From JAVBOJ01 sp031550755 (lineage in GTDB: Bacteria > Bacillota > Clostridia > Oscillospirales > UBA929), in NCBI GenBank assembly GCA_031550755.1, contig JAVBOJ010000146.1, forward strand, positions 1 to 19,870: a DNA stretch of 19,870 bases, in the 5' to 3' direction. Position numbers and translations under genes: made by a program. The notes beneath the pieces are model-generated. The model made no database searches, was not told the DNA's origin, and saw only the letters and a program-made list of their open reading frames with translations. Shown here piece by piece: positions 1 to 5,286 of the stretch. Each line of letters begins with the position of its first letter. The stretch's first letter is position 1.

Positions 1-4
1 AAAA

Positions 5-11
5 TCCTCCC
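5..11 (-). promoter_or_regulatory. Shine-Dalgarno of a gene beyond the left edge
   Basis: On the minus strand this reads GGGAGGA, 9 nt after the desulfoferrodoxin stop codon, and is followed by TTTT up to the window edge. It is a strong ribosome binding site with no start codon inside the window. It suggests that another minus-strand gene follows immediately, probably in the same transcript. The identity of that gene cannot be seen. Confidence 0.6.
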
Positions 12-20
12 TAAATTAAA

Positions 21-398
21 TTACAAGGAATGCATCCACAATCCGTGCAGATTGCACCAAGCGTACGCGGTGACCGGCGCTTGTCCGGCGCAGGTGAGGA
101 CGGCGGGCTCCCCGGGATTTAAAAACTTGACGGTGACCTGCTGCCCGTCCTCCAGAGCGATAAACCCGATGAAATGCTTGTCCTCCATAGGATGCGGCAC
201 CTCGCCCACCGCGACGGTCACCTGGCCGCTGCCCGCGGTGACGACCGGCACATGCTTTTCCTGCGCGGCGTCCGCCGTGTTGGGGACGAGCGCGTCCATC
301 GGCTGGCCGCAGCACACCAGCGGCACGCCCGCGTCAAACAGCTTCCACGCCACGTTGCCACAATGGGGGCAACGGTAAAATACGATTTCTTTTTTCAT
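21..398 (-). CDS. dfx: Desulfoferrodoxin (2Fe superoxide reductase)
   Basis: A 125-residue cytoplasmic non-haem iron protein that reduces superoxide to hydrogen peroxide without making oxygen, a typical oxygen defence of anaerobes. The N-terminal desulforedoxin-like domain has the four rubredoxin-type ligands C10, C13, C29 and C30. The C-terminal neelaredoxin domain has the catalytic-centre ligands H49, H69, H75, C115 and H118, within EKHVPV, HPMEDKH and CNLHGLW. K48 is the family's conserved lysine next to the first histidine. All ligands are present, so the protein should be active as the two-iron form. The ATG at 398 is chosen over an upstream in-frame ATG because GGAGGA lies at 405-410 just before it and the protein then matches the family start. 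A Shine-Dalgarno site follows the stop, suggesting a co-transcribed neighbour outside the window. Confidence 0.95.
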   Translation of the reverse strand: MKKEIVFYRCPHCGNVAWKLFDAGVPLVCCGQPMDALVPNTADAAQEKHVPVVTAGSGQVTVAVGEVPHPMEDKHFIGFIALEDGQQVTVKFLNPGEPAVLTCAGQAPVTAYAWCNLHGLWMHSL

Positions 399-441
399 GA
401 AAAATCCTCCTCTCGGCGCAAGGCTCCTGTTTACTGTCCTT

Positions 442-470
442 ATCCTATCCAAAAACCCGTGAAAAAACAA
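442..470 (-). promoter_or_regulatory. Candidate sigma-A promoter of dfx
   Basis: On the minus strand, TTGTTT (470-465) is followed after 17 nt by TAGGAT (447-442). Each hexamer matches 4 of 6 consensus positions, the spacing is ideal, and it lies 43 nt upstream of the dfx start. No clear PerR-type inverted repeat is visible around it. The call rests on the motif and its position only. Confidence 0.4.
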
Positions 471-514
471 GGTGTTATTTTTGTATCTTCTCGGAAAATT
501 TTGTCATGCCTCGG

Positions 515-551
515 AAAAATGCGAACAGGAGGGCAGCGCCCTCCTGTTCGC
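515..551 (-). terminator. Rho-independent terminator of the 576-1199 gene
   Basis: A perfect 14-bp stem (521-534 with 538-551, GC-rich, 3-nt loop) is followed on the minus strand by ATTTTTCC. It lies 25 nt beyond the stop of the gene at 576-1199 and separates that transcript from dfx. Confidence 0.85.
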
Positions 552-554
552 ACA

Positions 555-584
555 ACGGTTTGAGCCCTTGCGGACTCAAACCGT
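555..584 (-). terminator. Hairpin overlapping the stop codon
   Basis: A perfect 10-bp inverted repeat (ACGGTTTGAG at 555-564 with its complement at 575-584, 10-nt loop) includes the TGA stop at 576-578. No T-tract follows directly, so it is probably a 3'-end stabilising hairpin in tandem with the terminator at 515-551 rather than a terminator alone. Confidence 0.45.
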
Positions 585-1199
585 CCACTGTCCGTGAATC
601 ACCGCCACGAGCCGCAGCCCGTCTCCCACCTTTTCAAACACCAGCTTGAGGCTGCTCCAGTCCAGCCCCTCCCATTGGGGATCGACGCCGGGGTAATACA
701 ACTCCACAACAGTGGCGTCCGGGTATGTCTCCCGCACATTTTCCAGCGCGTTGCCGCGCCCGAGCAGGGTGTTTACGCCGGTCTGCGGCGCTTCCAAATA
801 GTTGCGGTCGGTCACATAGACCTTGCAATACTCGACCGGGGTCATTTGGATCGGCGCGCCCTCGCCGTCGGTCTCGCCCCAGACATAGCTTGTCTTATCC
901 GTGGCAAACTGGGCCAGCTTATCGGCGGCAAACACCAGATTTTTGCCGGGCTCCACGGTGGAATATGGTACAAAGGTCACGCCCTTGTCCGGATGCGCCC
1001 AGCGCGACACCGCCGAAAAATCCCGCGCGTTGAAGGCTTTCACCACCGCCTGCGCGCATTCCAGCGCCGACAGGGCGCTCTTCCCCTCGGGCTCCTGCGC
1101 AGATGACCGCCGCGGCGGCGCGAGAAAATAAACAAGACCGCCGCCCACAATGGCGCCGATCAAAAGTCCGTATACAAGGCCGCGCCATCCCTTGAACAT
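576..1199 (-). CDS. Membrane-anchored protein of unknown function
   Basis: A 207-residue protein with a short basic N-terminus, one hydrophobic segment at about residues 8-27 (GLVYGLLIGAIVGGGLVYFL) and then a roughly 175-residue soluble part, so it is predicted to sit outside the cell on an N-terminal anchor. There is no lipobox cysteine. The soluble part has many aromatic residues and alternating beta segments. Its end (WSSLKLVFEKVGDGLRLVAVIHG) resembles NTF2/SnoaL-like folds of small exported Firmicutes proteins, which is my inference. The ATG at 1199 is chosen because a G-rich stretch (GGGGGTC) precedes it. In-frame ATGs at 1214 and 1229 would add 5 or 10 residues and have no clear ribosome binding site. 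It has its own promoter and terminator. No enzyme motif was recognised. Confidence 0.85.
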   Translation of the reverse strand: MFKGWRGLVYGLLIGAIVGGGLVYFLAPPRRSSAQEPEGKSALSALECAQAVVKAFNARDFSAVSRWAHPDKGVTFVPYSTVEPGKNLVFAADKLAQFATDKTSYVWGETDGEGAPIQMTPVEYCKVYVTDRNYLEAPQTGVNTLLGRGNALENVRETYPDATVVELYYPGVDPQWEGLDWSSLKLVFEKVGDGLRLVAVIHGQWTV

Positions 1200-1257
1200 A
1201 AAAACGACCCCCATCTTTTTGCGGCGCAATTGGAAGGACGCAAAAAACCATGTTTAC

Positions 1258-1286
1258 AGTATACACTGTCCCCTGTGAAAAAGCAA
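1258..1286 (-). promoter_or_regulatory. Sigma-A promoter of the 576-1199 gene, with inverted repeat
   Basis: On the minus strand, TTGCTT (1286-1281) and TATACT (1263-1258) are separated by exactly 17 nt. An inverted repeat ACAGT-ATAC-ACTGT, read on the plus strand from about 1256 to 1269, covers the -10 element and could be a repressor site. The leader to the ATG at 1199 is about 50 nt. Confidence 0.6.
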
Positions 1287-1330
1287 CAAAAAAAATGAAA
1301 AACGGTTCCATAAACTGGACACAACGCCAG

Positions 1331-1364
1331 CGGCCGGTCGGGGGTGTCCGTCCCCAACCGGCCG
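1331..1364 (-). terminator. Terminator-like hairpin after spoIIQ
   Basis: A 13-bp GC-rich stem (1331-1343 with 1352-1364, 8-nt loop) lies 22 nt downstream of the spoIIQ stop. Its single imperfect position is a G-U pair in minus-strand RNA but a C-A mismatch in plus-strand RNA, which favours folding of the spoIIQ transcript. No good T-tract follows on the minus strand, so termination efficiency is uncertain. Confidence 0.5.
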
Positions 1365-1386
1365 TTTAAAACAATGCTCACCGGGA

Positions 1387-2193
1387 TTATCGCACCGGCA
1401 ATACGCTTTGCGGGTCAATCAGCTCGTCGCCGTTGTAGACCTCCAAATGCAAGTGATAGGGCTCGGACGCCTCGCTCAGCGCCGAATCGCTGACCGCGCC
1501 GAGTGTGTCGCCCATTTTGACCTTGTCACCCACCGCGACGGTCATGCTCTTTTGCAGATTGCAATAGACGCTGCGCATATCGTCGTCATGGGAGATGACA
1601 ATGGTATGCCCCAGGAAGGGATCCTCGTAGATATCGGCCACCGTGCCGTCGGCCATGGCGCTGACCTTGGCGCCCGCGGCTGTCTCAATATCCAGTCCGG
1701 CATGTACCCGCCAGTCGCCCAGGGTGGCGTTGAACACCAGCGCTTCCATGGAGAAGGGGTGCAGCACCGTGCCGGCCACCGGCCATGAGAAGCTCACGGG
1801 CTTTTTGGACGGCTTGGGAGTGGCCGAGGGCTTGGTTGAGGTCTTCGGAGTCGGCTGGGGCGTAACAGTGCTCTGCGCCGGCGGCGAAACCGTCGGGCTC
1901 GCCGGTGCCAGAACCTCCTGCGCGTCTCCCTCATCGGGGTTTACGGCCGGAAAGTCAATGGTCGGGTCGGTCTCATCCATCCAGGCCGGACGGTTGGGGC
2001 TGGGGATATCCCAGGTGTATACGCTGTCGGGCGATGTGAGCGGGTTGTCGAGGGAATCCAGCGTGGGGACGTCAGGCAGGGTGGGCGTACCGGCAAAGAT
2101 CAGGGCATAGCCTGAAATACCAATGGCCAGGATACAGGCGAATAATACAATGTAAAATCCTTTGCCCGCCAGGAAGTCCATCACTTTTTCCAT
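1387..2193 (-). CDS. spoIIQ: SpoIIQ-like M23 (LytM) peptidase-family membrane protein
   Basis: A 268-residue protein with a short cytoplasmic N-terminus, one membrane segment at about residues 13-34 (motif KGFYIVLFAC), a Pro/Thr/Ser/Lys-rich linker at about 97-132 and a LytM domain from about 134 to the end. The zinc-site residues are intact: H164 and D168 (HxxxD), and H247 and H249 (HLH). In the family, SpoIIQ sits in the forespore membrane and pairs with SpoIIIAH across the intermembrane space during engulfment. The Bacillus protein lacks a complete zinc site, while many clostridial forms keep it, as here. The SpoIIQ assignment rests on the N-terminal pattern, the size and a sigma-F-like promoter. 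A generic M23 endopeptidase is the alternative. A TTG start at 2211 with GGAGG 8 nt before it would add 6 residues; the ATG is preferred because it fits the predicted transcript start. Confidence 0.88.
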   Translation of the reverse strand: MEKVMDFLAGKGFYIVLFACILAIGISGYALIFAGTPTLPDVPTLDSLDNPLTSPDSVYTWDIPSPNRPAWMDETDPTIDFPAVNPDEGDAQEVLAPASPTVSPPAQSTVTPQPTPKTSTKPSATPKPSKKPVSFSWPVAGTVLHPFSMEALVFNATLGDWRVHAGLDIETAAGAKVSAMADGTVADIYEDPFLGHTIVISHDDDMRSVYCNLQKSMTVAVGDKVKMGDTLGAVSDSALSEASEPYHLHLEVYNGDELIDPQSVLPVR

Positions 2194-2229
2194 GCGTTTT
2201 CCTTTTTTCAAGGGTAACACCTCCGGGTC

Positions 2230-2259
2230 TAGTATCGCCCGGGGAAAATCAATTTATAC
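2230..2259 (-). promoter_or_regulatory. Sigma-F-like promoter of spoIIQ
   Basis: On the minus strand, GTATA (2259-2255) is followed after 15 nt by GGCGATACTA (2239-2230). These match the sigma-F consensus blocks GYWTA and GGNRANAHTR at every position, with a spacer one shorter than the usual 16. The predicted transcript start, near 2223, falls within the GGAGG in front of the TTG codon and about 30 nt upstream of the ATG at 2193. Confidence 0.55.
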
Positions 2260-2325
2260 AGATTTTAACAAAAATGGGTATTCTTTTTTGTTTGTTTAAA
2301 TTTGACAAAAAACTGTACGCCGGGA

Positions 2326-2348
2326 ACAAAAAGCTGTTTACTTTTTGT
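2326..2348. promoter_or_regulatory. Inverted repeat, candidate TetR operator
   Basis: ACAAAAAG at 2326-2333 and CTTTTTGT at 2341-2348 are perfect 8-bp arms with a 7-nt spacer. The site overlaps the -35 element (2337-2342) of the promoter in front of the TetR gene, the usual position of an autorepression operator. Its length, 23 bp, fits TetR-family sites. Assignment to this regulator is inferred. Confidence 0.45.
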
Positions 2349-2364
2349 GGAACCGTGATATAAT
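2337..2364 (+). promoter_or_regulatory. Extended -10 sigma-A promoter of tetR
   Basis: TTTACT (2337-2342) is followed after 16 nt by TATAAT (2359-2364), preceded by TG-A, giving an extended -10. The transcript would start near 2371, about 27 nt upstream of the TTG start. Confidence 0.75.
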
Positions 2365-2397
2365 TTAGAAAATTATTGCAGAAGGGGGGAGGTAGAA

Positions 2398-3018
2398 TTG
2401 TTTGCGCCGCGCACGGGCAACGCCAAAGCGCGCATTTTGGACGTCTCCATTGATTTGATTTCCATTCAAGGCTACGCGGAAACCTCCATGCGTGAGATTG
2501 CCGCAGCGGCGGGACTGCGGGCCAGCTCGTTGTACAATCATTTCCCTTCCAAATACGACATCATGCTGGAGATTCTGCGTATATATGAGTCCATTTTGCA
2601 GGGAGGTGTGGCACGGGACATTCCGTTTCAAAAGAAACACAAAATTCTCACGACAAAAGAATTGTCCGACATGCTGTTTTTCCGGTTTCCGCCCGAAAAG
2701 CTGGATCAATACCGCAAGATCCAGAAGATACTCTATTCCGAGCATACTCGCAATCCCGACATCAGCGAATTTTTGCGAAGCAAAATCATTGAAAAGTCGT
2801 TCGGCTTTATCCGCTCGGCGCTGGCCTCCCTGTCCGCGCGCGGACTGATCCCGCCACTCAATGTAGAGCGTATGTCCGCCCTTCTGTATACCCTGCCCAT
2901 GAGCTTCACCATGCTCAACACCATGGACAGGCAAATGCTGGATCCGGACAATCAGGATACATCTATGTTCGCATTGATAGATTATCTTCTTCAGATGATT
3001 CTGGACGGAAAAGCTTAA
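2398..3018 (+). CDS. TetR/AcrR family transcriptional regulator
   Basis: A 206-residue DNA-binding repressor. The N-terminal helix-turn-helix spans about residues 10-55, with the classic pattern of GYAETSMREIAAAAGL followed by SLYNHFPSKYDIM. The rest is the all-helical ligand-binding and dimer domain, whose inducer cannot be read from sequence. The start is a TTG preceded by GGGGGGAGGT; no ATG occurs near the right N-terminus. A strong promoter with an inverted repeat across its -35 element lies upstream, fitting autoregulation. The transporter gene follows after about 46 nt on the same strand with no terminator between, so the regulator probably controls that transporter. It is divergent from spoIIQ. 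Confidence 0.94.
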   Translation: MFAPRTGNAKARILDVSIDLISIQGYAETSMREIAAAAGLRASSLYNHFPSKYDIMLEILRIYESILQGGVARDIPFQKKHKILTTKELSDMLFFRFPPEKLDQYRKIQKILYSEHTRNPDISEFLRSKIIEKSFGFIRSALASLSARGLIPPLNVERMSALLYTLPMSFTMLNTMDRQMLDPDNQDTSMFALIDYLLQMILDGKA

Positions 3019-3031
3019 TAATACAAAAGGC

Positions 3032-3051
3032 GGACGCCCTGTGCGGCGTCT
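3032..3051 (+). promoter_or_regulatory. Small stem-loop between tetR and the transporter
   Basis: GACGCC (3033-3038) and GGCGTC (3045-3050) form a perfect 6-bp stem, plus a G-U pair, with a 6-nt loop that contains a possible GTG start codon at 3041. No T-tract follows. It could lower translation from the GTG or simply be chance in GC-rich DNA. Confidence 0.3.
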
Positions 3052-3064
3052 GAGTGGGCCTGAT

Positions 3065-4411
3065 ATGCGGATGAAAGAGATCGGCTTGCCGCTCAAAGAG
3101 ACGGCGTCTTACGCGTCCCTCGGCTTTGCCAGCTCCCTGTTTTCTCAGATCGTCTCGATTTATCTCATCTATTTCTATACCGACGTGATGAAAATCCCGC
3201 CGGGCTATGTCGCCGTTCTGTTTTTGGTGTCGCATATCTGGGACGCGGTCAACGACCAGATTTTCGGCTATCTGATGTGCCGCACCAAATCCAGGTTCGG
3301 TATATACCGGCCCTATTTGCTTTGGACGGCCTTTCCCATGGCAGCGCTGACAATCCTGCTGTTTCTCACCCCGGCGTTTACCCTCGGCTGGAAGATCGTG
3401 TATGCCTATGTCCTCTATTTCCTGTGGGATTCCGCCATGACGCTGCTCAATTTGTCCACCAATTCTCTGCTGCCCATGATCAGCGCTGGCCTGTCCGAGC
3501 GTACCCGCCTCAACTCCAGCCGGATCATTTTTTCGGTGGCCGCCACGCTGCTTATCAGCTTCACCCCGAATTTTGTCAACCTGCTGGGCGGCGGCAACCT
3601 GGGCCTGACCGTTATGGGCAACCCAACCCAGGGCTATCCGTTGACCGCTGCGGTCTATGCCGCCATGGCGGTGCCGCTCTTGCTCTTCGCCTTCCGCAAC
3701 ATCCGGGAAAAATACGCCCTGTCTGCGAAGGAAAAAATACCGTTCAAAACCGCGCTGCGCTGCGTAGGAGGCGACCGGCAGCTCCTTCTGCTCTTTGTGC
3801 TGTTTTTCTTCATCTGGATGGCCAATACGTTTAAATCCTCCTCTACCATGTACTATCTGGCCCATGTCCTGCAAAACGCCCAGCTCCAAAGTTTCTTCTT
3901 TTTCACCGGGCTGGGCGCCTCCTTTGTGATGCAGCTCTGCGTGCGGCGCGTCGTCAAAAAAATACGTATAATCCCGGCAGTTTTGCTGGGGCTGCTCGGC
4001 AGCGCGGCGGGCTTTCTGCTGATGCTGGTATCCAACGGAGTGGTGCCGCTGCTGCTGGCCGGCAACATTGTTTACGGCCTGTTCAGCGCCATTCCGGCCA
4101 ACCTCTGCTTTGTCATGCTGGCCGAATATGTGGACAAATACACCCGAAAATACAAACAAAACGTTGCCTCCTGGATTTATGCCACCTTTAATTTCGGCAC
4201 CAAGGTCGGCGTCAGCCTGGCCGGTACGCTCATCAGCACCATTTTGGCCTCGGCGGGTTATGTCGCCGACAATCCGATTACCGCGCCCATCCAGCAGGCC
4301 ATGACCTTCAACTTTATGGTCGCGCCCAGCATCATTTATGTGTTTGCGCTGCTGTTGATGCTGCTCTACGCATGGAGAGAGAGGGACGCGGGCTCATTGG
4401 CAAGCGCCTGA
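3065..4411 (+). CDS. GPH-family sugar:cation symporter (MFS, MelB-like)
   Basis: A 448-residue integral membrane protein with about twelve hydrophobic segments. The N-terminal third has the glycoside-pentoside-hexuronide signature: LGFASSLF near the first helix, FYTDVMKIPPGYVA, and WDAVNDQIFGYLMCRTKSRFGIYRPYLLW, in which the Asp residues of WDAVND sit where the cation site of MelB lies. The family imports glycosides, pentosides or uronides with H+ or Na+; the substrate here cannot be told. The start is uncertain: ATG at 3065 has a weak GTGGG before it, ATG at 3071 has none, and a GTG at 3041 lies in a hairpin loop. It follows the TetR gene and ends in a strong terminator, so the two likely form one unit. 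No glycosidase gene is next to it. Confidence 0.92.
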   Translation: MRMKEIGLPLKETASYASLGFASSLFSQIVSIYLIYFYTDVMKIPPGYVAVLFLVSHIWDAVNDQIFGYLMCRTKSRFGIYRPYLLWTAFPMAALTILLFLTPAFTLGWKIVYAYVLYFLWDSAMTLLNLSTNSLLPMISAGLSERTRLNSSRIIFSVAATLLISFTPNFVNLLGGGNLGLTVMGNPTQGYPLTAAVYAAMAVPLLLFAFRNIREKYALSAKEKIPFKTALRCVGGDRQLLLLFVLFFFIWMANTFKSSSTMYYLAHVLQNAQLQSFFFFTGLGASFVMQLCVRRVVKKIRIIPAVLLGLLGSAAGFLLMLVSNGVVPLLLAGNIVYGLFSAIPANLCFVMLAEYVDKYTRKYKQNVASWIYATFNFGTKVGVSLAGTLISTILASAGYVADNPITAPIQQAMTFNFMVAPSIIYVFALLLMLLYAWRERDAGSLASA

Positions 4412-4418
4412 ACGTACG

Positions 4419-4459
4419 AACCTCCGGTCGAAAGCCGCGTTTTCGACCGGAGGTTTTTT
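4419..4459 (+). terminator. Rho-independent terminator after the transporter
   Basis: A perfect 15-bp stem (4419-4433 with 4441-4455, 7-nt loop) ends in six T residues. It lies 8 nt after the transporter stop codon and closes the tetR-transporter unit. Confidence 0.95.
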
Positions 4460-4468
4460 CATGGAGTA

Positions 4469-4496
4469 TTTTTAGTGTTTCCTGAAACACTAAAAA
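4469..4496. promoter_or_regulatory. Perfect 28-bp palindrome upstream of the CAP gene
   Basis: TTTTTAGTGTTTC at 4469-4481, CT, then the exact 13-nt complement at 4484-4496. Neither side has the G-rich stem plus T-tract of a terminator, and the main terminator already lies just before it. It sits 33 nt upstream of the LysM-CAP start codon, so a protein-binding operator is the likely role. I could not find a convincing promoter around it. Confidence 0.5.
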
Positions 4497-4529
4497 CGGA
4501 AACCCACAAAACATTCCATGAGGTATTGT

Positions 4530-5144
4530 ATGAAAACAAAACGTATTGTTCTGGCCTTCGCGCTGGCGCTTTTGCTGACTCTGACGGCGGCCGCCCAGCC
4601 GGGGACGCACACCGTCGTCTCGGGCGACAGCATGTGGAAAATCGCCGTGCGGTATCAGATCGGCATCAGCGAGCTCATCGAGGCCAATCCGCAAATCAAA
4701 AACCCCGCCATGATCACGGTGGGGCAAAAGGACAACATCCCCAACATCGACGATGTCAAAAAGCTGGAGGCCGAGGTGGCCCGGCTGGTCAACGTCGAGC
4801 GCTCCAAAAAAGGCCTGCCGGCTCTCAAAATGAACTGGGAGCTGTCCCGCGTGGCGCGCTATAAATCGCAGGATTTTATCAAGAAAAACTATTTCGCCCA
4901 CCAGTCGCCCACCTACGGCAGCCCGTTTGACATGATGGAAAACTTCGGTGTGCGCTTTACGGCGGCGGGCGAAAATATTGCCAAGGGGCAGCCGACTCCG
5001 GCCGCCGTCATGAACAGCTGGATGAATTCCGCCGGTCATCGGGGCAATATTCTGGGCGCCAACTACAACCAGATCGGCGTGGGCGTGGCCAAGGATTCAA
5101 AGGGCAGTCTGTACTGGACGCAGATGTTTATCCGCAGCGCGTGA
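4530..5144 (+). CDS. Secreted LysM-CAP (SCP/YkwD-like) domain protein
   Basis: A 204-residue exported protein. Residues 1-22 form a signal peptide with a hydrophobic core and an AAA site before QPG. A LysM peptidoglycan-binding domain covers about 26-72 (HTVVSGDSMWKIA, ending GQKDNIP). A CAP/SCP domain covers about 80-204 with the cavity residues H124 (YFAHQSP), E148 (AGENIA) and H170 (SAGHRGNI), and the closing IGVGVA and YWTQMF motifs. This architecture is common in clostridial wall or spore-coat proteins of the YkwD/SafA-related type; its biochemical activity is not established. The ATG at 4530 is used because GAGGT lies 5 nt before it and the signal peptide starts cleanly; an ATG at 4518 would add four residues. 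It has no terminator of its own before the giant-protein operon, so partial read-through is possible. Confidence 0.94.
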   Translation: MKTKRIVLAFALALLLTLTAAAQPGTHTVVSGDSMWKIAVRYQIGISELIEANPQIKNPAMITVGQKDNIPNIDDVKKLEAEVARLVNVERSKKGLPALKMNWELSRVARYKSQDFIKKNYFAHQSPTYGSPFDMMENFGVRFTAAGENIAKGQPTPAAVMNSWMNSAGHRGNILGANYNQIGVGVAKDSKGSLYWTQMFIRSA

Positions 5145-5181
5145 CACCGTAAAACACACCTCAAAACACACCCTCCGGCCA

Positions 5182-5211
5182 GTATCTTTTTCCGACGACC
5201 CACGATACAAT
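5182..5211 (+). promoter_or_regulatory. Candidate promoter of the giant-protein operon
   Basis: Two readings share one -10 region. TACAAT (5206-5211) matches 5 of 6 of the sigma-A -10, but the -35 in phase is poor (TATCTT). Alternatively GATACAAT (5204-5211) matches 7 of 8 of the sigma-E -10 CATACAMT, with GTATCTT (5182-5188) as a partial -35 after a 15-nt spacer. The second reading would mean mother-cell expression during sporulation. Neither is strong alone. Confidence 0.35.
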
Positions 5212-5229
5212 ACGTTTGTATCGTGGGTC
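5197..5229. promoter_or_regulatory. Perfect 14-bp inverted repeat upstream of the operon
   Basis: GACCCACGATACAA at 5197-5210 and its exact complement at 5216-5229 are separated by TACGT. No T-run follows on either strand, so it is not a terminator. It covers the candidate -10 element at 5206-5211 and lies 57 nt upstream of the start codon, which fits an operator or an RNA leader element. Confidence 0.6.
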
Positions 5230-5237
5230 ATTGTATG

Positions 5238-5251
5238 TAAAAGCGCTTTCT
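5238..5251. promoter_or_regulatory. cre-like site (CcpA binding)
   Basis: TAAAAGCGCTTTCT matches the catabolite-responsive element consensus TGWAARCGYTWNCW at 13 of 14 positions (A for G at position 2) and contains the palindromic core AAAGCGCTTT. It lies 35 nt before the start codon and downstream of the candidate promoter, where bound CcpA would block transcription. Binding is inferred from the motif only. Confidence 0.5.
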
Positions 5252-5286
5252 CTACAAAGAAAATAAACGCAAAAGGAGAGAAGACT

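Noticed and set aside
2302..2307. TTGACA as the -35 element of tetR
   Set aside because: No TATAAT-like hexamer lies 16-18 nt downstream. The TTTACT / extended TATAAT pair is better placed and spaced.
2963..4159. 398-codon minus-strand frame opposite the transporter
   Set aside because: Its translation is rich in Q, H, G and E, the mirror of hydrophobic codons in the real membrane protein. No ribosome binding site or domain was seen.
5197..5229. Inverted repeat as a transcription terminator of the LysM-CAP gene
   Set aside because: The stem is followed by ATTGTATG on the plus strand and by GTCGGAAAAA on the minus strand, so there is no T-tract in either direction.
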